Positions 43,199 to 52,744 are shown, numbered from the stretch's first letter. The stretch is 64,000 bases of DNA from JBDRDD01 sp043821115 (GCA_043821115.1 JBDRDD010000022.1:1-64000); one strand, 5' to 3'. Numbers and translations are program-made. Notes: generated from the letters alone by a model not told the origin.

Positions 43199-44340
43199 AT
43201 CTCCTCCTTAGCAGTAATCCTGGCCCATTTATCGGCTCTCAATACATCATCAAGGGAAGGCTTCTTTTTTACCTTGTGCTTTTTGAGAACCCTTGTTATG
43301 AGTGTAGCAATATTTAAGAAACTGATCTCTCCTTTTAAGAATGCATCTACTGCCAGCTCATCAGCGGCATTTAACACCGCAGGCAGTGTGCCTCCTGTTT
43401 TTCCCACTTCCCTTGCGAGTTTAAGCAGTGGAAATTTTGAAAAATCAGGCTTTGCAAAATGCAGTATTTTCATCCTGTCCACACTTATCTGCGGAATAAT
43501 CCTATTGTTCCTCTCGGGAAATGTAAGAGCATACTGTATAGGAAGCCTCATGTCCGGCATACCCATCTGGGCAAGTACCGAACCATCTATAAACTCAACC
43601 ATTGAGTGCACTATGCTCTCTGTATGAATGAATACCTCTATATTGTTTATATTCATGCCGAAGAGATGCTGTGCTTCTATAATCTCAAAGCCCTTATTTA
43701 AGAGCGTTGCGGAATCGATCGTTATTTTCCTGCCCATCTTCCATGTAGGATGGGCAAGAGCCTGCTTGGCAGTTACTTTACCAAGAACAGCTTTGCTTTT
43801 CTTATAAAAAGGGCCGCCGGAAGCGGTCAGTATAATTTTATTAACGTACTTTTTGTCTTCTTTTTTTAGACACTGAAATATGGCGCTGTGCTCGCTGTCA
43901 AGAGGAAGTATGTTTACCTTCCTCCTTTTTGCCTCACGCATTATTATCTCCCCGGCCATTACAAGGATTTCCTTGTTGGCCAAAGCGATATTTTTTCCCT
44001 TTTTAATAGCTTCAAAAGTAGGGATAAGACCTGCCGCTCCTACCATGCTTGATACAACGGTATCAACGCCGTTAAGAGTGGCTATTTTAGTGATGCCCTC
44101 AAGCCCGCTGTATAGCTTTACGCCCATTTTAGCACATTCTTTTCTTATCTTCTCGCAGGCCCCCTCATCCACAAGAGCCACAGCCTTAGGACGGTATTTT
44201 TTTACCTGCTTCAGAAGAACGGAGTAATTCTTGCATGCCGCGAGCCCTTCCACCTTCAAATCCCGAGGCATACAGTCTACTACACCGAGGGTACTTGCGC
44301 CTATTGAGCCTGTTGAGCCTAAAATAGATATCCGTTTCAT
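43177..44340 (-). CDS. dxr: 1-deoxy-D-xylulose-5-phosphate reductoisomerase
   Basis: Second enzyme of the MEP pathway. 387 residues. N-terminal ILGSTGSIGASTLGVV nucleotide motif, ALANKEILVMAG, LPLDSEHSAIFQCL and TLLNKGFEIIEA are the usual landmarks. Ends inside the start of rseP. Confidence 0.94.
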   Translation of the reverse strand: MKRISILGSTGSIGASTLGVVDCMPRDLKVEGLAACKNYSVLLKQVKKYRPKAVALVDEGACEKIRKECAKMGVKLYSGLEGITKIATLNGVDTVVSSMVGAAGLIPTFEAIKKGKNIALANKEILVMAGEIIMREAKRRKVNILPLDSEHSAIFQCLKKEDKKYVNKIILTASGGPFYKKSKAVLGKVTAKQALAHPTWKMGRKITIDSATLLNKGFEIIEAQHLFGMNINNIEVFIHTESIVHSMVEFIDGSVLAQMGMPDMRLPIQYALTFPERNNRIIPQISVDRMKILHFAKPDFSKFPLLKLAREVGKTGGTLPAVLNAADELAVDAFLKGEISFLNIATLITRVLKKHKVKKKPSLDDVLRADKWARITAKEEICSQLSL

Positions 44341-44353
44341 CTATTTGGGTATC

Positions 44354-45151
44354 CTAACAAAGAAATTTAATGTAATAATAAAGGACGGGAGCTGTGAAGA
44401 AAATACTGTCAAACCTGTCAAGTATTCCACCGTGACCAGGCAGAAATGATCCTGTATCCTTCACGTTTGCCTCACGCTTAATAAGGGACTCAGCCAGGTC
44501 TCCCAGCTGACCCATGACACCCAGAAGCAATCCTATACCTATAGAGTGGGTATAACTCAGATTAGGCAAAAACCACCACTTAGCTATGAGAACAGCTATG
44601 ATCCCCCCGGTAAGACCCCCTACAATGCCCTCTATGGACTTTTTAGGACTTATTTTAGGGATTGCCTTGTGCTTGCCCATTGTCATGCCGACAACATATG
44701 CACCGTTGTCAATGGACCATGTAGTAAGAAACACAAGAAAAGTGTATTCCCTGCCAAAATGAGGCAGCTGCCTGAGGGATATGAGATGGCTGAGCAGCCA
44801 TCCCACGTAAAAAACTCCAAGAAGAGTCACCGCTATATCAGGCACACTTGTTTCTATATTCTTCGTGTATACCCTGGTGAGGAAAAGTATTATTATAAGT
44901 ACGCTTACAAACAGTCCAAGGCCAACAGTGTCGACATTCATATAGGTGCTTATACCCAGATAAAGAGCGCTCAGGATGCCTACTACCTTAAGAGACTCGA
45001 GGCTTTCCTTGCGTATCAGGCTATAGAACTCCCTCAAACCCATAGCCATTACGATAAGCACAAAGAGAAGAAATGTAATACCCCCGATGTGTATCAAGAA
45101 AAGTATCAAAGGTATACCGATAAGCGCTACTATGATTCTCTTAGCAAGCAT
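44354..45151 (-). CDS. cdsA: Phosphatidate cytidylyltransferase
   Basis: Makes CDP-diacylglycerol, the substrate of PssA. 265 residues, about eight membrane segments. C-terminal CdsA signature: GDLAESLIKREANVKDTG, then PGHGGILDRFDS. Between uppS and dxr. Confidence 0.92.
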   Translation of the reverse strand: MLAKRIIVALIGIPLILFLIHIGGITFLLFVLIVMAMGLREFYSLIRKESLESLKVVGILSALYLGISTYMNVDTVGLGLFVSVLIIILFLTRVYTKNIETSVPDIAVTLLGVFYVGWLLSHLISLRQLPHFGREYTFLVFLTTWSIDNGAYVVGMTMGKHKAIPKISPKKSIEGIVGGLTGGIIAVLIAKWWFLPNLSYTHSIGIGLLLGVMGQLGDLAESLIKREANVKDTGSFLPGHGGILDRFDSIFFTAPVLYYYIKFLC

Positions 45152-45169
45152 ACACCCTCGCTTCTGCCC

Positions 45170-45907
45170 TTATATGCCGCCAAATCTCCTCTGTCGTTTC
45201 CCGTATAAAACCAGGGCTTCTAAAAAATGTCTCTGGCTGAAGTCAGGCCAAAGAACCGGGGTAAAATACAACTCGGTATAGGCAATCTGCCAGAGAAGAA
45301 AATTGCTTATTCGGACCTCTCCGCTTGTTCTTATCAGAAGGTCCGGGTCAGGCATTGAGGCTGTATAAAGATACTTCTCGAAATTTTCTTTTGTTATTTT
45401 CTTATTAACTGTTTGGTTTTCCCGGAGGCTTTCTTCCACTATGGCGTTTACAGCCATTACTATCTCATCGCGCCCCCCGTAATTCAAAGCGAGATTTAAT
45501 ATAAGCCGCTCATTGTTCTTTGTCATCTGGACCACTTGCATCAAAACTTCACGGCTCTTCTCGGGAAACTGGGTGATATCACCGGAATATACCATCCTGA
45601 TTCTGTTCTTCATCAGGTTTTTTATCTCTCCCTTTAAGAACACTACCAGGAGTTTCATCAAGGCATCTATTTCTCGCTTAGGCCTGTTCCAATTCTCGGT
45701 AGAGAAGGCGTATAAGGTTAAGACTTTTATACCGATATCGTTACTTGCCTCTACTACTTCCTTTACCCTCTTAACCCCCTTGCGATGCCCTAATATACGG
45801 GGAAGCCCGTGTTTCTTGGCCCAGCGTCCGTTGCCGTCCATGATTATCGCAACATGTGAGGGGATTTTCTGCTTATCTATTTTTTGAATCGATTCCTTTA
45901 TACTCAA
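45170..45907 (-). CDS. uppS: Undecaprenyl diphosphate synthase
   Basis: Builds the C55 carrier lipid for peptidoglycan and O-antigen. 245 residues. IIMDGNGRWAKKHGLPRILGH carries the catalytic Asp and the Asn-Gly; TLYAFSTENW and GEVRISNFLLWQIAYTE are later family motifs, each read in part. Confidence 0.95.
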   Translation of the reverse strand: MSIKESIQKIDKQKIPSHVAIIMDGNGRWAKKHGLPRILGHRKGVKRVKEVVEASNDIGIKVLTLYAFSTENWNRPKREIDALMKLLVVFLKGEIKNLMKNRIRMVYSGDITQFPEKSREVLMQVVQMTKNNERLILNLALNYGGRDEIVMAVNAIVEESLRENQTVNKKITKENFEKYLYTASMPDPDLLIRTSGEVRISNFLLWQIAYTELYFTPVLWPDFSQRHFLEALVLYGKRQRRFGGI

Positions 45908-45929
45908 AAGTTTTCACCCGAAGATCGTT

Positions 45930-46487
45930 CTATACTTCCATGATCTCTTTTTCTTTTCCCTCCAGCACCTCATCTATCTTCTTTATGTACTGATCGGTCA
46001 CCTTCTGTGCGTGCTCATGAGCTTTGAAGTAATCATCCTCGGTAATTTCTTTTTTATCTTTATGTTTCATCAGCGCATCGTTTGCCTCACGCCTGATATT
46101 TCTCATTGAAACCTTAGCTTCCTCACCCATCTTCTTTACCATCTTCACCAGTTCCTTGCGGCGTTCCTCTGTAAGTGAAGGGATAGAGAGCCTTAGCATC
46201 TTACCGTCATTGTTGGGATTTATCCCCAGTTGGGATTTAAGTATGGCCTTCTCTATTTCTCCCAGAGCGGCTTTATCCCAGGGCTTTATTTCAATCAAGC
46301 GCGCCTCGGGTATGGCTATGTTGGCTACCTGATTGATAGGCACATGGGTCCCGTAGTATTCCACCTTGATGTCGCTTAGCAGTGCGCTTGAAGCCCTGCC
46401 CGTTCTTATGCCGGCAAACTCATGCTTGGTCTTCTCCAGGGATTTTTGCATCTTTTCTTCCATCTGCGCATAGACATCCTTTATCAT
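45930..46487 (-). CDS. frr: Ribosome recycling factor
   Basis: Splits post-termination ribosomes with EF-G. 185 residues, standard length. EFAGIRTGRASSALLSDI and RRKELVKMVKKMGEEAKVS are family motifs. Located between pyrH and uppS, the common bacterial order. Confidence 0.95.
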   Translation of the reverse strand: MIKDVYAQMEEKMQKSLEKTKHEFAGIRTGRASSALLSDIKVEYYGTHVPINQVANIAIPEARLIEIKPWDKAALGEIEKAILKSQLGINPNNDGKMLRLSIPSLTEERRKELVKMVKKMGEEAKVSMRNIRREANDALMKHKDKKEITEDDYFKAHEHAQKVTDQYIKKIDEVLEGKEKEIMEV

Positions 46488-46521
46488 GGTGCATCCTCCT
46501 TCTTTTTAAGAAGTTATAATG

Positions 46522-47244
46522 TTATTTGGCATCGTCCTTGATAATCGTGCCTACTCTTTTGCCAAGAATCACCTTTTTAATATTGCCGTGAGTGTTGAGG
46601 TTAAAAACAATAACGGGAAGTTGATTGTCCATACAAAGCGACAGTGCGGTTGCATCCATAACTTTCAGTCTTTTCTTCAAGGCATAGAGATATGTAAGTG
46701 TTTTAAATCGCTTTGCGTTGGGATTCTTCATAGGATCCGAATCATATACACCGTCAACCTTGGTTGCCTTCATTATGACCTGGGCCTCAATCTCCATAGC
46801 ACGAAGAGCAGCGGCTGTATCTGTCGTGAAATACGGATTGCCGGTTCCTCCTGCAAAGATGACAACACGACCTCTCTCCAGGTGCCTCATGGCCTTTCGC
46901 CTTATAAAAGGCTCGGCCAGCTTCTGCATCTCGATCGCGGTCTGAACCCTGCTTGTTACATTGTGACGTTCAAGAGCACTCTGGATTGCCAGCGCATTTA
47001 TAACGGTCGCAAGCATACCCATGTAATCCGCAGATACTCTCTCTATCCCCTGGGCGTTTGCACCTCTAAAGATATTGCCGCCTCCCACAACCAGGGCAAC
47101 CTCAACTCCTATGTTTACAACCTGCTTTACCTGCTCAGCTATGACATCAACCTTTTCGAAATCTATGCCGTACTTTTTCGTACCAAGCAGTACTTCCCCG
47201 CTTAGCTTAAGCAGTACTCTCTTGTATTTTGCCTTTTGCTTCAC
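46522..47244 (-). CDS. pyrH: Uridylate kinase
   Basis: Phosphorylates UMP. 240 residues of the amino-acid kinase fold. VLLKLSGEVLLG at the N-terminus, VVGGGNIFRG, and GTGNPYFTTDTAAALRA are diagnostic. Between tsf and frr. Confidence 0.95.
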   Translation of the reverse strand: MKQKAKYKRVLLKLSGEVLLGTKKYGIDFEKVDVIAEQVKQVVNIGVEVALVVGGGNIFRGANAQGIERVSADYMGMLATVINALAIQSALERHNVTSRVQTAIEMQKLAEPFIRRKAMRHLERGRVVIFAGGTGNPYFTTDTAAALRAMEIEAQVIMKATKVDGVYDSDPMKNPNAKRFKTLTYLYALKKRLKVMDATALSLCMDNQLPVIVFNLNTHGNIKKVILGKRVGTIIKDDAK

Positions 47245-47269
47245 AATTTACCCTCTTTTTGGGTTATTT

Positions 47270-47857
47270 TCAGTTTTTGCCTACCTCAAAACGCGTGAAC
47301 CTGCGCACGGATATATTCTCACCGAGCTTTGCAATGTACTGCTTGATGAGAGCATCAATATTGGTTTTGGGGTCTCTTATAGAAGGCTGCTCCATGAGAC
47401 ATATCTCTTCAAAGTACTTATCGATCTTACCTGAGAGGATCTTATCTACCACATTCTCCGGCTTGCCCTTAATCTGCTCTCTGTATATCTCCTTCTCCTT
47501 GTTTATCTCTTCTTCTGGAACTTCTTCTCTTCTAACATATGAGGGATTTGCCGCGGCTACCTGCATTGAAAGCTCGCGTGAAAGTGCTGAGAACTCATCG
47601 GTCTTGGCGACAAAATCTGTTTCGCAGTTAAGCTCTATTAGAACCCCTATCTTGCCTCCCTGATGTATGTAGGAGCTGATAAGACCGTCCTTTGTCTGCC
47701 TGCTTAGCTTTTTTACTGCCGAAGCAGCACCTTTCTTTCTTAAAAATTCAACGGCCTTGTCTATGTCACCTTTTGACTCATCGAGAGCCTTCTTGCAATC
47801 CAGTATGGACGCAGCGGTCATCTCGCGTAATTTCTGCACTAAAGCTACATCGACCAC
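47270..47857 (-). CDS. tsf: Translation elongation factor Ts (short form)
   Basis: Nucleotide-exchange factor for EF-Tu. 195 residues, the short Thermus-like type. The N-terminal TS-N domain is somewhat divergent (TAASILDCKKALDESKGD instead of the usual TGAG core). ELNCETDFVAKTDEF is the dimer/EF-Tu-binding motif. Fourteen bases after rpsB. Confidence 0.94.
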   Translation of the reverse strand: MVDVALVQKLREMTAASILDCKKALDESKGDIDKAVEFLRKKGAASAVKKLSRQTKDGLISSYIHQGGKIGVLIELNCETDFVAKTDEFSALSRELSMQVAAANPSYVRREEVPEEEINKEKEIYREQIKGKPENVVDKILSGKIDKYFEEICLMEQPSIRDPKTNIDALIKQYIAKLGENISVRRFTRFEVGKN

Positions 47858-47871
47858 GATATTATTCCTCC

Positions 47872-48693
47872 TTAATTATTTTCTGTTATACTTTTTTCTG
47901 CCTCTTCTTTGTCTTTAGAATCTTCTTCCCCAAGTGAAATCGGCTCTTCCTGGGTTCCCTTTAAGAATGACTCCTGGTCCGACCCGCCCTGCTCTGCATT
48001 AGCATCCTTGCGCATCTGGACTCCCTCATTGACAGCATCGGCAATAATGGAGCTCATGAGCTTTATTGCTCTGATAGCGTCGTCGTTTCCAGGAATTATA
48101 TAATCTATGTTGCTCGGATCACAATTTGTATCAACTACCGCAACAACGGGAATTTCCAGCTTTCTGGCTTCGGCGATAGCTATGCCCTCTCCAGTCGGAT
48201 CTATTACAAACATGGCCGAGGGCAGCTTCTTCATCCCTTTAAGCCCTTTCAAGACCTTATCAAGCTTTACCCTCTCTTTTTCCATCTTCGCCGCTTCCTT
48301 CTTGGATAACCCCACAAAGCCGTCTTCCTCTTTCATCTTATCCAGCTCCTCCAAACGGCGTATGCTCTTCTTTATGGTATCGAAATTGGTCAAGGTTCCA
48401 CCAAGCCACCTCTTATTGACAAAGAACATCTGGCATCTTACGGCCTCGATAAAAACAGGGTCCTGCGCCTGCTTCTTGGTACCTACAAACATGATGGCTT
48501 CTCCGCTTGCGGCTATGTCCCTTATGAATTTATACGCTTCCTTGATCTTCCTGACTGTCTTTTGAAGATCAATAATATGAATCCCGTTCCTCTGACCGAA
48601 AATATATTCAGCCATCTTGGGATTCCATCTTTTTGTCTGATGTCCGAAATGTACTCCTGCCTCCAGGAGCTGTTTCATTGAAATTACTGCCAT
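47872..48693 (-). CDS. rpsB: 30S ribosomal protein S2
   Basis: 273 residues. VHFGHQTKRWNPKMAEYIFG, FVGTKKQAQDP and the KRWLGGTLTNF stretch are typical. The C-terminus is an extra acidic tail (about 35 residues rich in Glu, Asp and Ser). Opens the rpsB-tsf-pyrH-frr operon. Confidence 0.95.
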   Translation of the reverse strand: MAVISMKQLLEAGVHFGHQTKRWNPKMAEYIFGQRNGIHIIDLQKTVRKIKEAYKFIRDIAASGEAIMFVGTKKQAQDPVFIEAVRCQMFFVNKRWLGGTLTNFDTIKKSIRRLEELDKMKEEDGFVGLSKKEAAKMEKERVKLDKVLKGLKGMKKLPSAMFVIDPTGEGIAIAEARKLEIPVVAVVDTNCDPSNIDYIIPGNDDAIRAIKLMSSIIADAVNEGVQMRKDANAEQGGSDQESFLKGTQEEPISLGEEDSKDKEEAEKSITENN

Positions 48694-48831
48694 TAAAATC
48701 CTCCCTTTCTATTGTCGTTTTATTCATCACCTGCATTATATATTCGTTATGGCGTAATACTGGATGATTCGACCCACACCAGGTCTCAATCAGAGCAACA
48801 TTGTCCGCCTTATATTATATTTATACTATAT
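48694..48831 (-). promoter_or_regulatory. rpsB leader RNA, probably structured
   Basis: About 140 bases between the predicted start of transcription and rpsB. AAGGCG can pair with CGCCAT to close a domain, and CTGG...CCAG forms an inner hairpin around TGTGGGTCGAATCAT. S2 operons often have autoregulated leaders; a match to a known class is not shown. Confidence 0.45.
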
Positions 48832-49824
48832 TTATTTGTATATAAACCAAATTGCAAGAATTGTCAATACTATTATTATAAGACCTGTTATCATGTGGCG
48901 CCTCAGGAATACCGTTATAGGATGAATATCCTTGGATATCTCTACCCTGTCACCCTGAGCCATGACCGCTTTACCCACTATTCCAGGACTAAATCTCGTC
49001 TTTATAACAACATCTCTGTCTTTTAACTCAACATTGTCAACAGGCACAACAAGCGGGAATGCTTCATCATCTTGCTCCCCGCCAAGCAGTTTTGCAAGGT
49101 AGCGTCCTATGTCCCGCATATCAACGATTTTCGCGGATACAAGGTCACCCTTTTTTACGTTAACAGCCGGAGTACCCTTGTATGGGTCCATTACAAGTTC
49201 GGTCTTAAGTATTATCGTAGAATCGTGTGATTTGCGCTGGTCACTGGGAGTATCGCCTATCTTGTCTTCAGGATCTTTTCTAAGCTCCTTAAACTGTGCC
49301 AGTGTCAGCTGTTCAAGAGCAGTGTTAAGAACAACATTCTGGTCCCCCGTCACCATAACTATCTCTGAGAGGAGAGTTTGTTCCGTCTCCCTTGTATTGA
49401 GATTCCTCAGGTACTGGTAAAAAGGTTTGCTTTCTTCCCTGGTCAATTTTGTTTGAAGGCAGTGCTGCAGGTTCTGAGTCAGATCCTGTATACTTCCTTC
49501 ACCCAGTTTTAACGCGTAAAGTTGTTTTTCATAATCATGCCAGTTAGTTGCAAGATCTTTTTCATACACCCCGGGGTTGTATGTTACAAGAGCCCCAAGC
49601 CTAATGAGTACCCTCTGGCGTATATCTGCTATCAGGAAGAAAAGACCGTAAACATTGTTCTTCTCGCACTTGAACCTACCCTTGATGGCAACTATATGCT
49701 TTAGTAGCGTGCTTACAACCTTTATAGCTTTGGATACGTCGTTATGGGTCGATTCAAGTATTACCTTGGCCTGCTCTTCGTCACACCCTGTCTCTTCCCT
49801 TAACAACTGGACCTTGTCCTTCAT
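48832..49824 (-). CDS. Tail-anchored protein with N-terminal TS-N/UBA-like domain
   Basis: 330 residues. The first ~40 residues resemble the EF-Ts N-terminal/UBA helix bundle (REETGCDEEQAKVILEST). A long unknown middle follows, partly helical and partly strand-rich (VVPVDNVELKDRDVVIK). One hydrophobic segment lies at the very C-terminus (about 310-328), leaving 2-3 residues after it. There is no signal peptide, so the bulk should be cytoplasmic with a C-terminal membrane anchor. The family is unknown to me. It is between a Xer recombinase and rpsB, and its 3' end contains the rpsB promoter. Confidence 0.75.
   Translation of the reverse strand: MKDKVQLLREETGCDEEQAKVILESTHNDVSKAIKVVSTLLKHIVAIKGRFKCEKNNVYGLFFLIADIRQRVLIRLGALVTYNPGVYEKDLATNWHDYEKQLYALKLGEGSIQDLTQNLQHCLQTKLTREESKPFYQYLRNLNTRETEQTLLSEIVMVTGDQNVVLNTALEQLTLAQFKELRKDPEDKIGDTPSDQRKSHDSTIILKTELVMDPYKGTPAVNVKKGDLVSAKIVDMRDIGRYLAKLLGGEQDDEAFPLVVPVDNVELKDRDVVIKTRFSPGIVGKAVMAQGDRVEISKDIHPITVFLRRHMITGLIIIVLTILAIWFIYK
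48839..48867 (-). promoter_or_regulatory. Promoter of the rpsB operon
   Basis: Minus strand TTGACA (48862-48867), 17-base spacer, TATATA (48839-48844). It lies within the last codons of the upstream tail-anchored protein gene. Confidence 0.75.
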
Positions 49825-49841
49825 TTACAAACCCCTTCTTA

Positions 49842-50747
49842 CTATGCCCTCGGATGGGTCTTGTCATATACCTTCTTCAGACGCTCGGTTGTAACATGCG
49901 TGTATATCTGCGTTGTCGAAAGGCTTACATGTCCGAGCATTTCCTGAACAGACCTTAGATCAGCGCCCGCATTTAAGAGGTGCGTCGCAAAGCTGTGCCT
50001 TAGCGTATGCGGACTGACCTTTTTCTTTATACCCGTTAGCGTAATATAATAGCTGATGCGCCTTCTTATACTCCGGCTCGATATCCTCGACGCCTTGGCA
50101 TTTAGAAATAGAGATCTGCCATAGTCGCTCTTGGTTTGTCCCTCGATCAACTTATCCCGGGCTTCGAGATATTCTCTGAGCATAAAAACAGCGCCTTTCC
50201 CGAGAGGAACCAGGCGTTCCTTCCTGCCTTTGCCCCTAACCTTCATGACACCGCCCAGGTAATCCACATCCTCGAGGTTTAACCCGACAAGCTCTCCGGC
50301 GCGGATACCCGTGGTGTAGAGCACCTCGAGCAGAGCCCTGTCACGCAACCCGATAAACGAACCTGTCTTCGGAATTGATAACAGTTCTTCTATTTCAGCA
50401 ACTTCCAGGAAATCAGGGAGTTTTCTTCCCAACCTAGGACTGACAATATATGTGGTGGGATTGGATTTTATATAACCCTGCCTGCTCAAAAATTTAAAGA
50501 ACATCCTGAGACTTGAAATCTTCCTTACAAGCGTCCTTTTGCTATAACTCTTTTTCTGCAGCTGGGCGAGGAAATGCCTTAGCACATGATAGGTTATATC
50601 CTCTACTTCCCTTACCCTGAGAGACTTATCTGTGTTAACGAAATCCTCAAGCTGACTTACATCATTTCTGTAGCTGCGTATGGTGTAAGGAGAGGCATTC
50701 TTTTCGACCTTCAGATAATTTATGAATTCCTGGATATACTTTTTCAC
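49842..50747 (-). CDS. Tyrosine recombinase of the XerC/XerD type
   Basis: 301 residues, the size of chromosome-dimer resolution recombinases. N-terminal SAM-like DNA-binding domain, then the catalytic set: Arg in TTGIRAGELVGL, HTLRHSFATHLL (HxxR), GH and Tyr in LGHVSLSTTQIYTHV. It is in a housekeeping neighbourhood with no att sites beside it, so dimer resolution is likelier than phage integration. XerC or XerD cannot be separated here. Confidence 0.9.
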   Translation of the reverse strand: MKKYIQEFINYLKVEKNASPYTIRSYRNDVSQLEDFVNTDKSLRVREVEDITYHVLRHFLAQLQKKSYSKRTLVRKISSLRMFFKFLSRQGYIKSNPTTYIVSPRLGRKLPDFLEVAEIEELLSIPKTGSFIGLRDRALLEVLYTTGIRAGELVGLNLEDVDYLGGVMKVRGKGRKERLVPLGKGAVFMLREYLEARDKLIEGQTKSDYGRSLFLNAKASRISSRSIRRRISYYITLTGIKKKVSPHTLRHSFATHLLNAGADLRSVQEMLGHVSLSTTQIYTHVTTERLKKVYDKTHPRA

Positions 50748-50767
50748 CGATCATCCTCATGATCCTG

Positions 50768-51277
50768 CTATTGAGTCTTTTGCTCTTGCGGCTTATTCTT
50801 AGGGTATATAACGCTCTTGGCATTACCTTCTATTATCAGGCGTTCCTGTTCGGTAAAAACAGTCATCTTATCCCCGCTGTATTCCCCCTTGGAATCTTCG
50901 CTGTCCTGGTATGCCCAGGGATTACCGGTCAGAATCGCTATTTTCTTCTTGTCAAAGTACTCTACAAGCGTGCTTTTTACTTCTACAAACTCTTCCTTTT
51001 TTCCCCTGCTTACACAATGCACGTTGCCCTTGCCTATAACCAAATCCTTATCAACAAAATTCGTCATCTCATCAGCAGTTATAACAGTATCTCCCTTGAC
51101 AAGCTTGACGTTACCCTTGAAAGCGATTATCTTGCCCTTCTCAAGCATCTCTATGGTATCGCTTGTAATGATAGGAGGGCCTTCCTTGGGTTTTGGTTGT
51201 GCTAAAGTCTCGGTACAAGTTAGAACAAAAAATATTATTATGGCAAAAGCAAAAAACTTCCTGTCACTTAGCATCAT
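50768..51277 (-). CDS. lptA: LptA/OstA-like periplasmic LPS-transport protein
   Basis: 169 residues: signal peptide (about 1-25), then an OstA domain of repeated beta-strands (IITSDTIEMLEKGKIIAFKGNV). It would form part of the bridge carrying LPS across the periplasm. Its start overlaps the LptC-like gene by 4 bases (ATGA), which supports the assignment. Confidence 0.82.
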   Translation of the reverse strand: MMLSDRKFFAFAIIIFFVLTCTETLAQPKPKEGPPIITSDTIEMLEKGKIIAFKGNVKLVKGDTVITADEMTNFVDKDLVIGKGNVHCVSRGKKEEFVEVKSTLVEYFDKKKIAILTGNPWAYQDSEDSKGEYSGDKMTVFTEQERLIIEGNAKSVIYPKNKPQEQKTQ

Positions 51278-51837
51278 TTTACCTCTTGATTATCCTTCTC
51301 TATGACCTCCGCCTTAACGTCTCTTTTTATCTGTACTTTTCTAAGACCGGGGTCTGTTTCAAGTCCATATCCTGTTATTATACTGTCTTCTCTGGTCTGT
51401 TTTACAAACTCATTCGAGACTATCTTCTCGTCTTTTGCGATGTAGAAGAGTTTTTCTGTTTCAATAGTCGTGTTCTGCACAAGCGAATTGACAACCACGT
51501 TTCCCTCTACTTCTATATCACCCGAATCTGTATTGAGTTTTCCCTTTTGGGCTGTAAGGATAGAGCTCTTTTTCCCTTCCTCAAAGAAAGTTACATAAAG
51601 GTCTTTCGCATCCACACTTTTTGTTTCTTTATATATCTGGGCCTCTTGTGCGTCCATCTCCCACTGCTTACTGCCATCCGTGGTCTGCACAATATTGAAT
51701 TTTCTAAGTTCCTGGTCGGCAACTACTTTCCCGGCACCCGAGTTGCCTGAAGTATCCTCTCCTTTAGAGCATCCCAGCTGGTACACAAATACCGGGATTA
51801 TTAGTGCTAATATAATAAGAAATTTTCGTGTTTTCAT
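51274..51837 (-). CDS. lptC: LptC-like LPS export protein
   Basis: About 187 residues. N-terminal hydrophobic segment ending YQLGCS, followed by the LptC-type beta-strand domain (KKSSILTAQKGKLNTDSGD, EVEGNVVVNS). Homologues are usually anchored by one membrane helix; here a Cys follows the segment, with a poor lipobox (Q at -3). I chose the ATG at 51837, directly after the acyltransferase stop, rather than a TTG at 51852. Confidence 0.8.
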   Translation of the reverse strand: MKTRKFLIILALIIPVFVYQLGCSKGEDTSGNSGAGKVVADQELRKFNIVQTTDGSKQWEMDAQEAQIYKETKSVDAKDLYVTFFEEGKKSSILTAQKGKLNTDSGDIEVEGNVVVNSLVQNTTIETEKLFYIAKDEKIVSNEFVKQTREDSIITGYGLETDPGLRKVQIKRDVKAEVIEKDNQEVK

Positions 51838-51838
51838 A

Positions 51839-52744
51839 TCATTTGTCCGCAATATCCTCTGGACGCGTCTTCCACCTTTCGTGCATCCACACCCATTGGG
51901 ACGGATGCTGGCGTATCACTTCCTCTATAATCTTTGTAAAGGTCTGTGTGTTAATCTCCAGGTCCTTTGCCTCATCACCTGAATGGGTAAGACTCAGCTC
52001 TTCTTTTAATATAATCTTGTGCTTATAGCCATCTCTTACTATAAACGACGGGACAACAGCAGCACCTGTCCTAAGCGCAAGCGTAGCCAATCCCTGAGGT
52101 GTGTAAGCCTTCCTACCGAAGAAGTCCACGAAAACACCCTGCACCTTTGTATCCTGGTCTATCAGAACACCCAGCGCCCGGTTAGAACGCAGGCATCTTA
52201 ACAGCTGTTTAGAGGATTCATCCCTTAAAACGCACATGACGCCCTTGGATTGTCTTATATCAACGAGTAACTTGTTAAGCCTCTCATCATACACCCTGCG
52301 GGCTATAACGCTTATAGGGTAACCAACAAGCGACAGGTAGGCTCCAAGCAATTCCCAGTTACCTATGTGCCCTGAAAGCAGAAGAACGCCCTTTTTCTTT
52401 TCAAGAGCCTTGTCTAGATGCTCCAGACCCTGGGCATTGACAAGTTTTTTTACTCTTTGGGCATTTAACTTCCCGAATGACAAGAGCTCAAAGAGATTTT
52501 CCCCCTGGTTCGAAAATACTTCCCTTGCGATTTTCTTTATTTCACTGGGACTTTTTTCGATAAACGCGAGGGCAAGGTTACTGCAGACTATACGCCGCGG
52601 TGCCCTTAGCAGGTAATAACTTATAAATCCCGTCACAGAGCCTATTCGGACGCTCAGATTCCAGGGTAAACAAGAAACAACCACATGAAGAATTCGCACG
52701 CTTATGTAAATAAGTGAGCGAATGAATATTTGTGTATTCTTCAC
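51839..52744 (-). CDS. Lysophospholipid/lipid A acyltransferase (LpxL/HtrB-like)
   Basis: 301 residues. One N-terminal membrane segment and the acyltransferase HxxxxE box in SGHIGNWELLGAYL. IARRVYDERLNKLL and the later GVFVDFFGRKAYTPQG fit the LpxL/LpxM family, which adds the secondary acyl chains of lipid A at the inner membrane. Exact position is unknown. Sits between kdsD and lptC in an LPS cluster. Confidence 0.85.
   Translation of the reverse strand: MKNTQIFIRSLIYISVRILHVVVSCLPWNLSVRIGSVTGFISYYLLRAPRRIVCSNLALAFIEKSPSEIKKIAREVFSNQGENLFELLSFGKLNAQRVKKLVNAQGLEHLDKALEKKKGVLLLSGHIGNWELLGAYLSLVGYPISVIARRVYDERLNKLLVDIRQSKGVMCVLRDESSKQLLRCLRSNRALGVLIDQDTKVQGVFVDFFGRKAYTPQGLATLALRTGAAVVPSFIVRDGYKHKIILKEELSLTHSGDEAKDLEINTQTFTKIIEEVIRQHPSQWVWMHERWKTRPEDIADK

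Noticed and set aside
49842..50747. Xer-like recombinase as the integrase of the ssrA islet
   Set aside because: It is 13 kb away, in a housekeeping cluster, with XerC/D size; no direct link to the islet.
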